Both the position numbers and the translations under genes were made by a program. From Alphaproteobacteria bacterium (GTDB lineage Bacteria > Pseudomonadota > Alphaproteobacteria > Micropepsales > Micropepsaceae), in the NCBI GenBank assembly GCA_025350465.1, contig JANXXU010000027.1, positions 62,001-126,000 of the forward strand: 64,000 bases of DNA, in the 5' to 3' direction. Below are positions 57,619 to 64,000 of this stretch, in pieces (positions within the stretch are counted from its first letter, which is position 1; each line of letters opens with the position of its first letter). The notes under the pieces were generated by a model. It saw only the letters and a program-made list of their open reading frames with translations. It was not told where the DNA came from and searched no databases.

Positions 57619-60048
57619 ATGCAGGGCACGAACGAACAGAGAGGCGCTAAGGCCCCCCTCGTGTTTCCCGTTCTGCCGTTGCGGGACATCGTGGTGTTTC
57701 CACATAAGATCGTGCCGCTATTCGTCGGACGCGAAAAGTCCGTGCGCGCGCTTGAGGATGTCGGCGTCGATGAGAAGCAAATCCTTCTCATAACGCAAAA
57801 GAATCCGGCGCAAGACGATCCCACGGAAGACGATCTCTACATGGTAGGTACGCTTGCCTCCGTCGTTCAGCTCCTCAAGCTGCCCGACCAGACGGTGCGC
57901 GTTCTCGTCGAAGGCAAGCAACGCGCGCGCATCAAGCGCTTCATTCCCAATAGCGGCTTCTTTCAGGTCGAGGCCGAGTTGATTGCCGACGACGCCGGCG
58001 ACGAGCGCGAGATCGAAGCCCTCGCGCGCTCCGTATCCGCGCACTTCGAGAACTACGTCAAACTGAACAAGAAAATCCCGCCCGAGAGCCAGGCCGAGGT
58101 TCAGCAGATCACGGATGCGTCGAAGCTCGCCGACACAGTCGCCTCGCATATCACCGTCAAGATCTCCGACAAGCAGTCGCTGCTCGAAACGACAAGCGTG
58201 ATCGCGCGGCTGGAAAAGGTCTACGGCCTGATGGAAGGCGAGATCGGCGTGTTGCAGGTCGAGCGCAAAATTCGTACGCGCGTGAAGCGTCAAATGGAGA
58301 AGACGCAACGCGAGTACTATTTGAACGAACAGCTGAAGGCCATTCAGAAGGAACTGGGCGAAGGCGAAGAACAGCGCGACGAACTGGGCGAACTTGAAGA
58401 CCGCATCAAGAAGACGAAGCTGTCGAAAGAAGCGCGCGACAAGGCGATGGGCGAGCTGAAGAAGCTGCGCCAAATGTCGCCGATGTCCGCCGAAGCGACG
58501 GTCGTTCGAAATTATCTCGATTGGATGCTCTCGCTGCCCTGGGGCAAGAAGAGCCGCGTCAAGAAAGACATCGACGAAGCCGAAAAGATCCTCGACGACG
58601 ATCACTACGGCTTGGAAAAGGTTAAGGAACGCATCCTGGAGTACCTCGCGGTGCAGCAGCGCGCGGGCAAATTGAGGGGCCCGATCCTCTGTCTCGTCGG
58701 CCCGCCGGGTGTCGGCAAGACGTCGCTCGGCAAGTCGATCGCGCGCGCAACGGGGCGCGAGTTCTTGCGTATGTCGCTCGGCGGCGTGCGCGATGAAGCC
58801 GAGATCCGCGGCCACCGGCGCACATATATCGGCTCCATGCCGGGCAAAGTCATTCAAGGCATGAAGAAAGCGAAGACGGCCAACCCGCTCTTCCTGCTCG
58901 ATGAGATCGACAAGCTCGGCGCGGATTGGCGCGGCGACCCGTCGTCGGCTTTGCTGGAAGTACTGGACCCCGAGCAGAACGCGACGTTCAACGATCACTA
59001 TCTCGAGGTCGACTTTGATCTTTCCGACGTGATGTTCATCACGACGGCGAACACGTTGCGCATGCCGCAGCCGCTGATGGATCGTATGGAGATCATTCGC
59101 ATCCCCGGCTACACCGAGGATGAGAAAGTCGAGATAGCCAAGCGCCATTTGCTGCCGAAGCAAGTCCTGGCACACGCCTTGACGGAAGGCGAGTGGACGA
59201 TCTCCGATCCCGCGCTAAAGGACCTGATCCGCTACTACACGCGCGAAGCAGGCGTGCGTAATCTCGAGCGCGAACTGGCGAGCCTGGCGCGCAAGGCCGT
59301 CAAGGAAATCGTTTCAAAAAAGGCGAAGTCCGTCGCTCTGACGCCGAAGAACCTCGAGAAATATGCGGGCGTCCGCAAATTCCGCTTCGGTGAAATGGAG
59401 GGCGAAGATCAGGTCGGTGTCGTGACCGGGTTGGCTTGGACCGAGGTCGGCGGCGACACGCTGACGATCGAAGCTGTCATGCTTCCCGGCAAAGGCAGGA
59501 TGCAGGCGACCGGCACGTTGGGCGACGTGATGAAGGAATCTATCGACGCGGCGCGCTCATATGTTCGTTCGCGTTCGGCGTCGATGGGGGTCACGCCACC
59601 GACATTCGACAAGCGTGACATCCACGTCCACGTGCCGGAGGGCGGAACTCCGAAGGACGGACCTTCGGCCGGCATCGCGATGACGACCGCGATTGTTTCG
59701 GTCTTGACCGGCATCCCGATCAAACGCGACGTCGCCATGACCGGCGAGGTGACCTTGCGGGGCCGCGTTCTGCCTATCGGCGGATTGAAAGAGAAGCTGT
59801 TGGCGGCCCTGCGCGCCGGGATCAAGACCGTGCTCATTCCTTCTGAAAATGAGAAGGACTTGGCGGAAATCCCGGACAATGTGCGCAAGGGCCTGAACAT
59901 CATTCCGGTGGCGACGGTCGACCAGGTTTTGGCGCATGCGCTCGTGCGCATGCCTGTACCGGTCACCTGGGTTGAGCCGGTCGATGAGCCGGTTCGCCCA
60001 CCTGCAGGCACAGAGCCTGTTGACCACGACAGCCTGGTTGCGCACTAG
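57619..60048 (+). CDS. lon: Lon protease
   Basis: ATP-dependent AAA+ protease of 809 residues. The N-terminal substrate domain starts [20 protein letters not shown]. Walker A GPPGVGKT is near residues 361-368, Walker B is in [13 protein letters not shown], and the catalytic Ser683 is in [12 protein letters not shown] with the partner Lys in [14 protein letters not shown]. The length and domain order are standard for LonA. It follows clpX after 185 bp that hold inverted repeats. Confidence 0.98.
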   Translation: MQGTNEQRGAKAPLVFPVLPLRDIVVFPHKIVPLFVGREKSVRALEDVGVDEKQILLITQKNPAQDDPTEDDLYMVGTLASVVQLLKLPDQTVRVLVEGKQRARIKRFIPNSGFFQVEAELIADDAGDEREIEALARSVSAHFENYVKLNKKIPPESQAEVQQITDASKLADTVASHITVKISDKQSLLETTSVIARLEKVYGLMEGEIGVLQVERKIRTRVKRQMEKTQREYYLNEQLKAIQKELGEGEEQRDELGELEDRIKKTKLSKEARDKAMGELKKLRQMSPMSAEATVVRNYLDWMLSLPWGKKSRVKKDIDEAEKILDDDHYGLEKVKERILEYLAVQQRAGKLRGPILCLVGPPGVGKTSLGKSIARATGREFLRMSLGGVRDEAEIRGHRRTYIGSMPGKVIQGMKKAKTANPLFLLDEIDKLGADWRGDPSSALLEVLDPEQNATFNDHYLEVDFDLSDVMFITTANTLRMPQPLMDRMEIIRIPGYTEDEKVEIAKRHLLPKQVLAHALTEGEWTISDPALKDLIRYYTREAGVRNLERELASLARKAVKEIVSKKAKSVALTPKNLEKYAGVRKFRFGEMEGEDQVGVVTGLAWTEVGGDTLTIEAVMLPGKGRMQATGTLGDVMKESIDAARSYVRSRSASMGVTPPTFDKRDIHVHVPEGGTPKDGPSAGIAMTTAIVSVLTGIPIKRDVAMTGEVTLRGRVLPIGGLKEKLLAALRAGIKTVLIPSENEKDLAEIPDNVRKGLNIIPVATVDQVLAHALVRMPVPVTWVEPVDEPVRPPAGTEPVDHDSLVAH

Positions 60049-60067
60049 GCACGCGTAGAAGTTGCAA

Positions 60068-60095
60068 GGGGATCGTCCTTAACGGGGCGGTCCCC
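60068..60095 (+). terminator. Candidate terminator of lon
   Basis: GGGGA (60068-60072) pairs with TCCCC (60091-60095) and inner bases extend the stem with one mismatch. CACGCTTTTCTG follows. Weak but correctly placed 20 bp after the lon stop. Confidence 0.4.
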
Positions 60096-60138
60096 CACGC
60101 TTTTCTGCGGGCGCCTGCCAAAAAACGGCGGATTTCCT

Positions 60139-60166
60139 TTGACAGGGCCCTTTCAGGCCTTAAATT
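60139..60166 (+). promoter_or_regulatory. Predicted promoter of hup
   Basis: A perfect -35 TTGACA (60139-60144) and TAAATT (60161-60166) with a 16-bp spacer. The leader before the hup ATG would be about 60 nt and contains a GAGAGGA ribosome site. Confidence 0.6.
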
Positions 60167-60235
60167 CCGCCCCTGCAGTTTTCGAGCGGTTTGCTCGCCC
60201 AAAGACCACCTCCCAAACAGAGATCGAGAGGACCC

Positions 60236-60511
60236 ATGAATAAGAACGATCTTGTCGCGGCCGTCGCCGAAAAGACGACCGTACCGAAGGCAGAAGCCGA
60301 AAAAATCATTGACGCCACCTTGGAAGTCGTGACCTCCACATTGAAAAATGGCGATGAAGTGCGCCTTGTCGGCTTTGGCACGTTTGTCGTGACAAACCGT
60401 AAAGCCGGCACCGGCCGAAATCCGCGCACGGGCGAAGAAATCAAAATTCCGGCCTCCAAACAGCCGAAATTTCGCGCCGGCAAGCAGCTAAAAGACGCCG
60501 TCAATATCTGA
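60236..60511 (+). CDS. hupB: DNA-binding protein HU
   Basis: Histone-like nucleoid protein of 91 residues. It begins MNKNDLVAAVAEKTTVPKAE, has the hydrophobic core VRLVGFGTFVV and the DNA-binding arm RKAGTGRNPRTGEEIKIPAS. The position after lon is conserved across proteobacteria and supports HupB-type naming. The ATG at 60236 sits 5 bp after GAGAGGA; an earlier in-frame start at 60191 is not supported. Confidence 0.95.
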   Translation: MNKNDLVAAVAEKTTVPKAEAEKIIDATLEVVTSTLKNGDEVRLVGFGTFVVTNRKAGTGRNPRTGEEIKIPASKQPKFRAGKQLKDAVNI

Positions 60512-60636
60512 CGTTTGATTGCCGACTGCCCAAGTTGCGGCAGGTGAACAGGGGCGCGGGGCCGCTTGGCCGAGCGCCCCTTTGCACATGCGCTTTTGCG
60601 CCGTCGAGTAGGCTTTGCTATGCCACCGGCGAAGGC

Positions 60637-60712
60637 GGGCGATTAGCTCAGTTGGTAGAGCGCATCGTTTACACCGATGATGTCGGCGGTTCGAGCCCGT
60701 CATCGCCCACCA
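60637..60712 (+). tRNA. tRNA-Val (anticodon TAC)
   Basis: 76-nt gene. The acceptor GGGCGAT pairs with ATCGCCC, the discriminator is A and CCA is encoded. The anticodon stem CATCG/CGATG encloses TTTACAC, anticodon TAC at 60670-60672. The D-arm AGCTCAGTTGGTAGAGC and T-arm GGTTCGAGCC are regular. A possible promoter TTGCGC-N17-TATGCC lies 13 bp upstream. Confidence 0.96.
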
Positions 60713-60829
60713 GCCTTCGCTCGCGAAGCACGTGAAGGCTGCCGCGCCGAAGCCCAATAGGGACGAAGGCGGGCAATTGTTTCCGCGAGCTACGGTTTGT
60801 CGAGCCGGTATCCGGCTCTGAAGATCAAC

Positions 60830-61744
60830 TCAACCAAGACTTGCAAGCAACAGTACAATTCCGCCGACAATCAGCGCGGTGGCGACCAGTTCGCGGTTGG
60901 TCGGCTGCTCTCGGAACCAAAATACCGTGACGCCGTAACTGAAGACGACTTCGAGCAGGCCGATCATGCGCACGTGCGCCGCGGGCTCCAACGTCATTGC
61001 CGTCATCCACCCGGCCGACGCAGCCGCCCCGGTTAGGCCCGGCAGGGCCGACTGGCGCCAGCTTGTGGCAACGCGAAGGATTTGAGCCGGCTCGCGCCAC
61101 GCAAGCCAGGCGAGGAGCAACAATGTTTGCATCGCGAGCATGATCACCAAAGCCAGCGCTCCAGCGCCTAAGAACGATGGCGAATGCAGCGACAAAGTCG
61201 CGCCCCTGATGGCCAGTGCCGTAATCGTGTAGCCGGCACCAACAGCGAAACCTAGGAGCGCGGGGCGCTCCGTCCAACTCAACGCGACCGCCTTGAGCGA
61301 GAGCACAGTGCCCTTGACCGACAACATCATGATGCCGGCCGTCGCTATCAGGATTGCGGTGATCGATCCCCACGACAAAGGGTCGGAAAGAACTATCGCG
61401 CTCAAGACGGCGATCTGCGCGAGTTCGGTCTTGGTGTAGGCGATGCCGACCGTGAAGTTGCGCAGCTGCAGCAGCATGATTAGTGCCAACATCGCCAGAA
61501 CTTGGGCGACTGCGCCGAGGAGACACCACTCAAAAAATCCAAGTCCCGGCACGGGTATCGTCGTTCCCAGGGAAACGAGCAACGCTGCGTAGAGGAGCGC
61601 GAACGGCAGGCCGTAGACGAAGCGCGTCGACGTCGCTCCGACGGGCGAAAGGTAGCCCGTCAATTTACGCTGGAGTGCATTGCGCGCGGTTTGCAGGCCG
61701 GCTGCCCCGACCGAGATCGCGACCCAGAGTAGGGGCGGCGTCAT
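60830..61744 (-). CDS. EamA/DMT-family transporter
   Basis: Inner-membrane permease of 304 residues with about ten predicted helices in two repeats of the drug/metabolite transporter type. Typical segments are MTPPLLWVAISVGAAGLQTA, SILIATAGIMMLSVKG-like stretches near residue 145, and the last helices FREQPTNRELVATALIVGG and IVLLLASLG. The substrate is unknown. It stands alone on the minus strand between two tRNA genes. Confidence 0.87.
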   Translation of the reverse strand: MTPPLLWVAISVGAAGLQTARNALQRKLTGYLSPVGATSTRFVYGLPFALLYAALLVSLGTTIPVPGLGFFEWCLLGAVAQVLAMLALIMLLQLRNFTVGIAYTKTELAQIAVLSAIVLSDPLSWGSITAILIATAGIMMLSVKGTVLSLKAVALSWTERPALLGFAVGAGYTITALAIRGATLSLHSPSFLGAGALALVIMLAMQTLLLLAWLAWREPAQILRVATSWRQSALPGLTGAAASAGWMTAMTLEPAAHVRMIGLLEVVFSYGVTVFWFREQPTNRELVATALIVGGIVLLLASLG

Positions 61745-61943
61745 TCAGTTCCCGACCCACGCCGCTATCAAAAGTGCTTTGATCAAACTCTTGCCGGTTG
61801 CGCTTCCCCAACTGGCCTCGACCGAAGCCAGCCAATTCATCGTGCGCTCGGCTTCGTCATAGGGGTTCGCGTTGGTCGCCACGGCGGTGCTCGCTTGGCC
61901 AAAGGGTTGACCAGACTACCAGAGCGCGCGGGCTGAGCGTTCC

Positions 61944-61972
61944 TTGACACCCCTGGGGGGCTGCCTTACACA
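61944..61972 (+). promoter_or_regulatory. Predicted promoter of tRNA-Asp
   Basis: TTGACA (61944-61949) and TACACA (61967-61972) with a 17-bp spacer, directly followed by a small hairpin ACCCCG/CGGGGT. The tRNA starts 35 bp after the -10. Confidence 0.6.
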
Positions 61973-62007
61973 CCCCGCTCTTCGGGGTCTTTCGGCCCCT
62001 GCCCGTC

Positions 62008-62084
<77 letters not shown>

Positions 62085-62202
62085 TCGAACCAGCATCTGG
62101 ATCCGCGACTCGTCGCACCGTGGTCGTCACGGTTGCTGCGATTGTCGATTCGAGCGCCATTTTCACAACCGATTCTGTCGCACGCCCAGCATGTTGCTGC
62201 GC

Positions 62203-62230
62203 TTGCAAAGCCACGCGGACACGCTAGTTT
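62203..62230 (+). promoter_or_regulatory. Possible promoter of the nuo operon
   Basis: TTGCAA (62203-62208) and TAGTTT (62225-62230) with a 16-bp spacer in the 272-bp gap between tRNA-Asp and nuoA. It is only a moderate match to the consensus. Confidence 0.35.
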
Positions 62231-62356
62231 CCGCCTCGAATCCAATTCGCGTCGACTCGCGCGCGGCTATTCCGCCGGGTTGACGCAAGAGGTCAAGAAA
62301 GGGGCGGGGACTCGTGCGGGCGCCAAGCCGTCCGTGTCCCCGGTTGTGCGATCCCG

Positions 62357-62722
62357 ATGCCAAATATTTTGGTCGAGTATCTGCCGATCATCATTTTCCT
62401 TGGCATCGCCGGTGTGCTTGGTGCCGTGCTCCTCGTGTTGCCGTTGTTGTTGGCGCCGAACAATCCCGATCCGGAAAAACTTTCAGCCTACGAATGCGGT
62501 TTCAACGCCTTCGACGACGCGCGCTTGAAATTCGACGTTCGTTTTTATCTGGTCGCCATCCTCTTCATCATCTTCGACCTCGAGGTGACGTTCCTCTTTC
62601 CCTGGGCAATTACGCTGGGCAAGACCGGCACCTTCGGCTTCTGGTCGATGATGTCCTTCCTGGGCGTTCTGACCGTCGGGTTCATTTATGAATGGAAGAA
62701 GGGCGCGCTCGAATGGGAATAG
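62357..62722 (+). CDS. nuoA: NADH-quinone oxidoreductase subunit A
   Basis: Membrane subunit of respiratory complex I, 121 residues with three TM helices ([40 protein letters not shown], then [14 protein letters not shown]). The conserved quinone-site loop [20 protein letters not shown] is intact. It is the first gene of the nuo operon and overlaps nuoB by 10 bp. Confidence 0.97.
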   Translation: MPNILVEYLPIIIFLGIAGVLGAVLLVLPLLLAPNNPDPEKLSAYECGFNAFDDARLKFDVRFYLVAILFIIFDLEVTFLFPWAITLGKTGTFGFWSMMSFLGVLTVGFIYEWKKGALEWE

Positions 62723-63279
62723 AGCGCCCGCCAGCTCTGAGCGCGGCCCGCAGCGCGGTCGAAGGCGCCGGCCGCATCGATCCCAACGATCCGTTTTTCC
62801 TAGGTGCGCGCGATCAACTGTCGGACAAAGGGTTCCTGCTCGCGCGTGCCGACGAACTCGTCGCTTGGTCGCGTACCGGCTCGCTGATGTGGATGCTGTT
62901 CGGCCTTGCTTGTTGCGGCGTCGAGATGATGCAAGCCTCAATGCCGCGCTACGACCTAGAGCGGTTTGGTTTCGCGCCGCGCGGAAGTCCGCGCCAATCC
63001 GACGTGATGATCGTGGCAGGTACGCTGACCAACAAGATGGCGCCAGCTCTGCGCAAGGTCTACGACCAGATGCCCGAACCGCGCTACGTGATTTCGATGG
63101 GTTCGTGCGCCAATGGCGGCGGCTACTATCACTATTCTTATTCGGTTGTGCGCGGCTGTGATCGGATCGTGCCGGTCGACGTTTATGTGCCCGGCTGTCC
63201 ACCCACCGCCGAGGCGCTGGTCTACGGCGTAATGCTGCTGCAAAAGCGTATTCGCCGCATCGGCAACATTGTCCGCTGA
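62713..63279 (+). CDS. nuoB: NADH-quinone oxidoreductase subunit B
   Basis: Peripheral-arm subunit of complex I that carries the terminal [4Fe-4S] cluster N2. Ligands are Cys67 and Cys68 ([11 protein letters not shown]), Cys132 (MGSCANGGG) and Cys162 ([10 protein letters not shown]). It has 188 residues from the ATG at 62713 inside the end of nuoA; a start at 62692 is possible but overlaps more. The first 40 residues are a variable extension. Confidence 0.97.
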   Translation: MGIERPPALSAARSAVEGAGRIDPNDPFFLGARDQLSDKGFLLARADELVAWSRTGSLMWMLFGLACCGVEMMQASMPRYDLERFGFAPRGSPRQSDVMIVAGTLTNKMAPALRKVYDQMPEPRYVISMGSCANGGGYYHYSYSVVRGCDRIVPVDVYVPGCPPTAEALVYGVMLLQKRIRRIGNIVR

Positions 63280-63295
63280 TCGCGTGGGAGCGGCC

Positions 63296-63901
63296 ATGGA
63301 AGACAAGCTCAAAAGTCTCGCAGACCATCTGGCCGCATCGCTCGGCAGCGAGATCGTTCAGTCGACGCTGGTCTTTGGCGAACTCACCGTTCAAACGACG
63401 GTCGGCGCGGTACATCACGTACTCACGCATTTGCGTGACGATCCCGAGTGCCGCTTCATTCAATTGATCGACATTTGCGGCGCCGATTATCCGGCGCGCG
63501 CAAATCGCTTCGACGTCGTCTATCACCTCTTGAGCCTGCACAAGAACCAACGCATTCGCGTGAAGATCGAGACAGACGAACAAACGCCAGTGCCGAGTTC
63601 AATCGACATTTGGCCATCGGCGAATTGGTATGAGCGCGAAGCGTTCGACATGTACGGCATTCAGTTTTCCGGCCACCCGGATCTACGCCGCCTCCTCACG
63701 GACTATGGGTTTTCGGGTTACCCGCTTCGCAAGGACTTTCCGCTGACCGGCTACGTCGAGGTTCGCTACGACGACGACCAGAAGCGCGTCGTGTATGAGC
63801 CGGTGAAGCTCACGCAGGAATTCCGCAAATTCGACTACCTCTCGCCGTGGGAAGGCGCGAAGTATGTGTTGCCGGGCGACGAAAAGGCGAAAAAGCCATG
63901 A
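63296..63901 (+). CDS. nuoC: NADH-quinone oxidoreductase subunit C
   Basis: Complex I 30-kDa-type subunit, 201 residues. The family signature [20 protein letters not shown] is present, followed by [20 protein letters not shown]. It is not fused to NuoD, in agreement with alphaproteobacterial operons. The ATG at 63296 follows GGGAG; the stop overlaps the nuoD start (ATGA). Confidence 0.97.
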   Translation: MEDKLKSLADHLAASLGSEIVQSTLVFGELTVQTTVGAVHHVLTHLRDDPECRFIQLIDICGADYPARANRFDVVYHLLSLHKNQRIRVKIETDEQTPVPSSIDIWPSANWYEREAFDMYGIQFSGHPDLRRLLTDYGFSGYPLRKDFPLTGYVEVRYDDDQKRVVYEPVKLTQEFRKFDYLSPWEGAKYVLPGDEKAKKP

Positions 63902-64000
63902 GTGCGCCCGTCGCCGAGCCTAAAACCAAGAACATGACGATCAATTTCGGGCCGCAGCATCCGTCGGCTCACGGCGTCTTGCGTCTGGTGCTCGAACTCG
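63898..64000 (+). CDS. nuoD: NADH-quinone oxidoreductase subunit D (5' end only)
   Basis: Beginning of the 49-kDa-type subunit, cut by the right edge of the window after 34 codons. The visible part contains [20 protein letters not shown], the invariant N-terminal quinone-site segment of NuoD. It overlaps nuoC by 4 bp. Confidence 0.95.
   Translation, partial: MSAPVAEPKTKNMTINFGPQHPSAHGVLRLVLEL

Overview
The window reads as a chromosomal segment of a free-living alphaproteobacterium. It is GC-rich and densely coded, with many 1-8 bp gene overlaps. Pointers to the group are a hopanoid-type RND transporter (HpnN), a long IscR-led suf operon, parE, glnB-glnA in that order, tig-clpP-clpX-lon-hup, and the start of a nuo operon with separate nuoC and nuoD. 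A closer taxonomic placement is not possible from sequence reading alone. No phage, transposase, CRISPR or conjugation gene was seen. The only untidy stretch is 37.7-38.9 kb.

Layout. 0-6 kb: hpnN (cut by the left edge) and mlaA, tyrS, anmK and an alpha/beta hydrolase. 6-14.1 kb: a ten-gene Fe-S assembly operon, iscR-(NifS-like)-sufB-(small membrane protein)-sufC-sufD-sufS-sufT-sufA-tfoX-like, behind two tandem IscR-type boxes. 14.1-19.2 kb: a lipoprotein, two SDR enzymes and the translation-factor module epmB/epmA/efp. 19.2-23.3 kb: a minus-strand operon of two crotonases, a zinc alcohol dehydrogenase and a c-type heme protein. 23.4-27 kb: a diguanylate cyclase, an Anbu-type proteasome homologue and an aldehyde dehydrogenase. 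27-29.2 kb: small membrane proteins, an XRE/MmyB-like regulator and possible gene debris. 29.2-35.2 kb: an ECF sigma factor/ChrR-type anti-sigma module facing a lipid-modification operon (FAD oxidoreductase, DUF1365, cyclopropane-type fatty acid synthase), followed by a TspO homologue. 35.3-38.9 kb: a conserved unknown, a DEAD-box helicase and a repeat-rich gap. 38.9-45.3 kb: a sterol-desaturase-like protein, a macrodomain protein, parE, an old-yellow-enzyme relative, a polysaccharide deacetylase and a GNAT enzyme. 45.4-47.2 kb: glnB-glnA behind a sigma-54-type promoter. 47.5-53.7 kb: five plus-strand metabolic genes. 53.8-60.5 kb: tRNA-Leu and the proteostasis series tig-clpP-clpX-lon-hup. 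60.6-64 kb: tRNA-Val, an EamA permease, tRNA-Asp and nuoABCD (nuoD cut by the right edge).

The most informative points are regulatory. Two 13-bp IscR-type palindromes 23 bp apart cover the suf promoter. A divergent pair of promoters of the form TGATCC-N18-TAG lies between the ECF sigma operon and the lipid operon. A GG-N10-GC sigma-54 element precedes glnB. The least explained genes are the 89-residue membrane protein locked between sufB and sufC, the c-type heme protein next to the alcohol dehydrogenase, and an Anbu proteasome homologue that has Ser at the nucleophile position and lacks its usual partners nearby.
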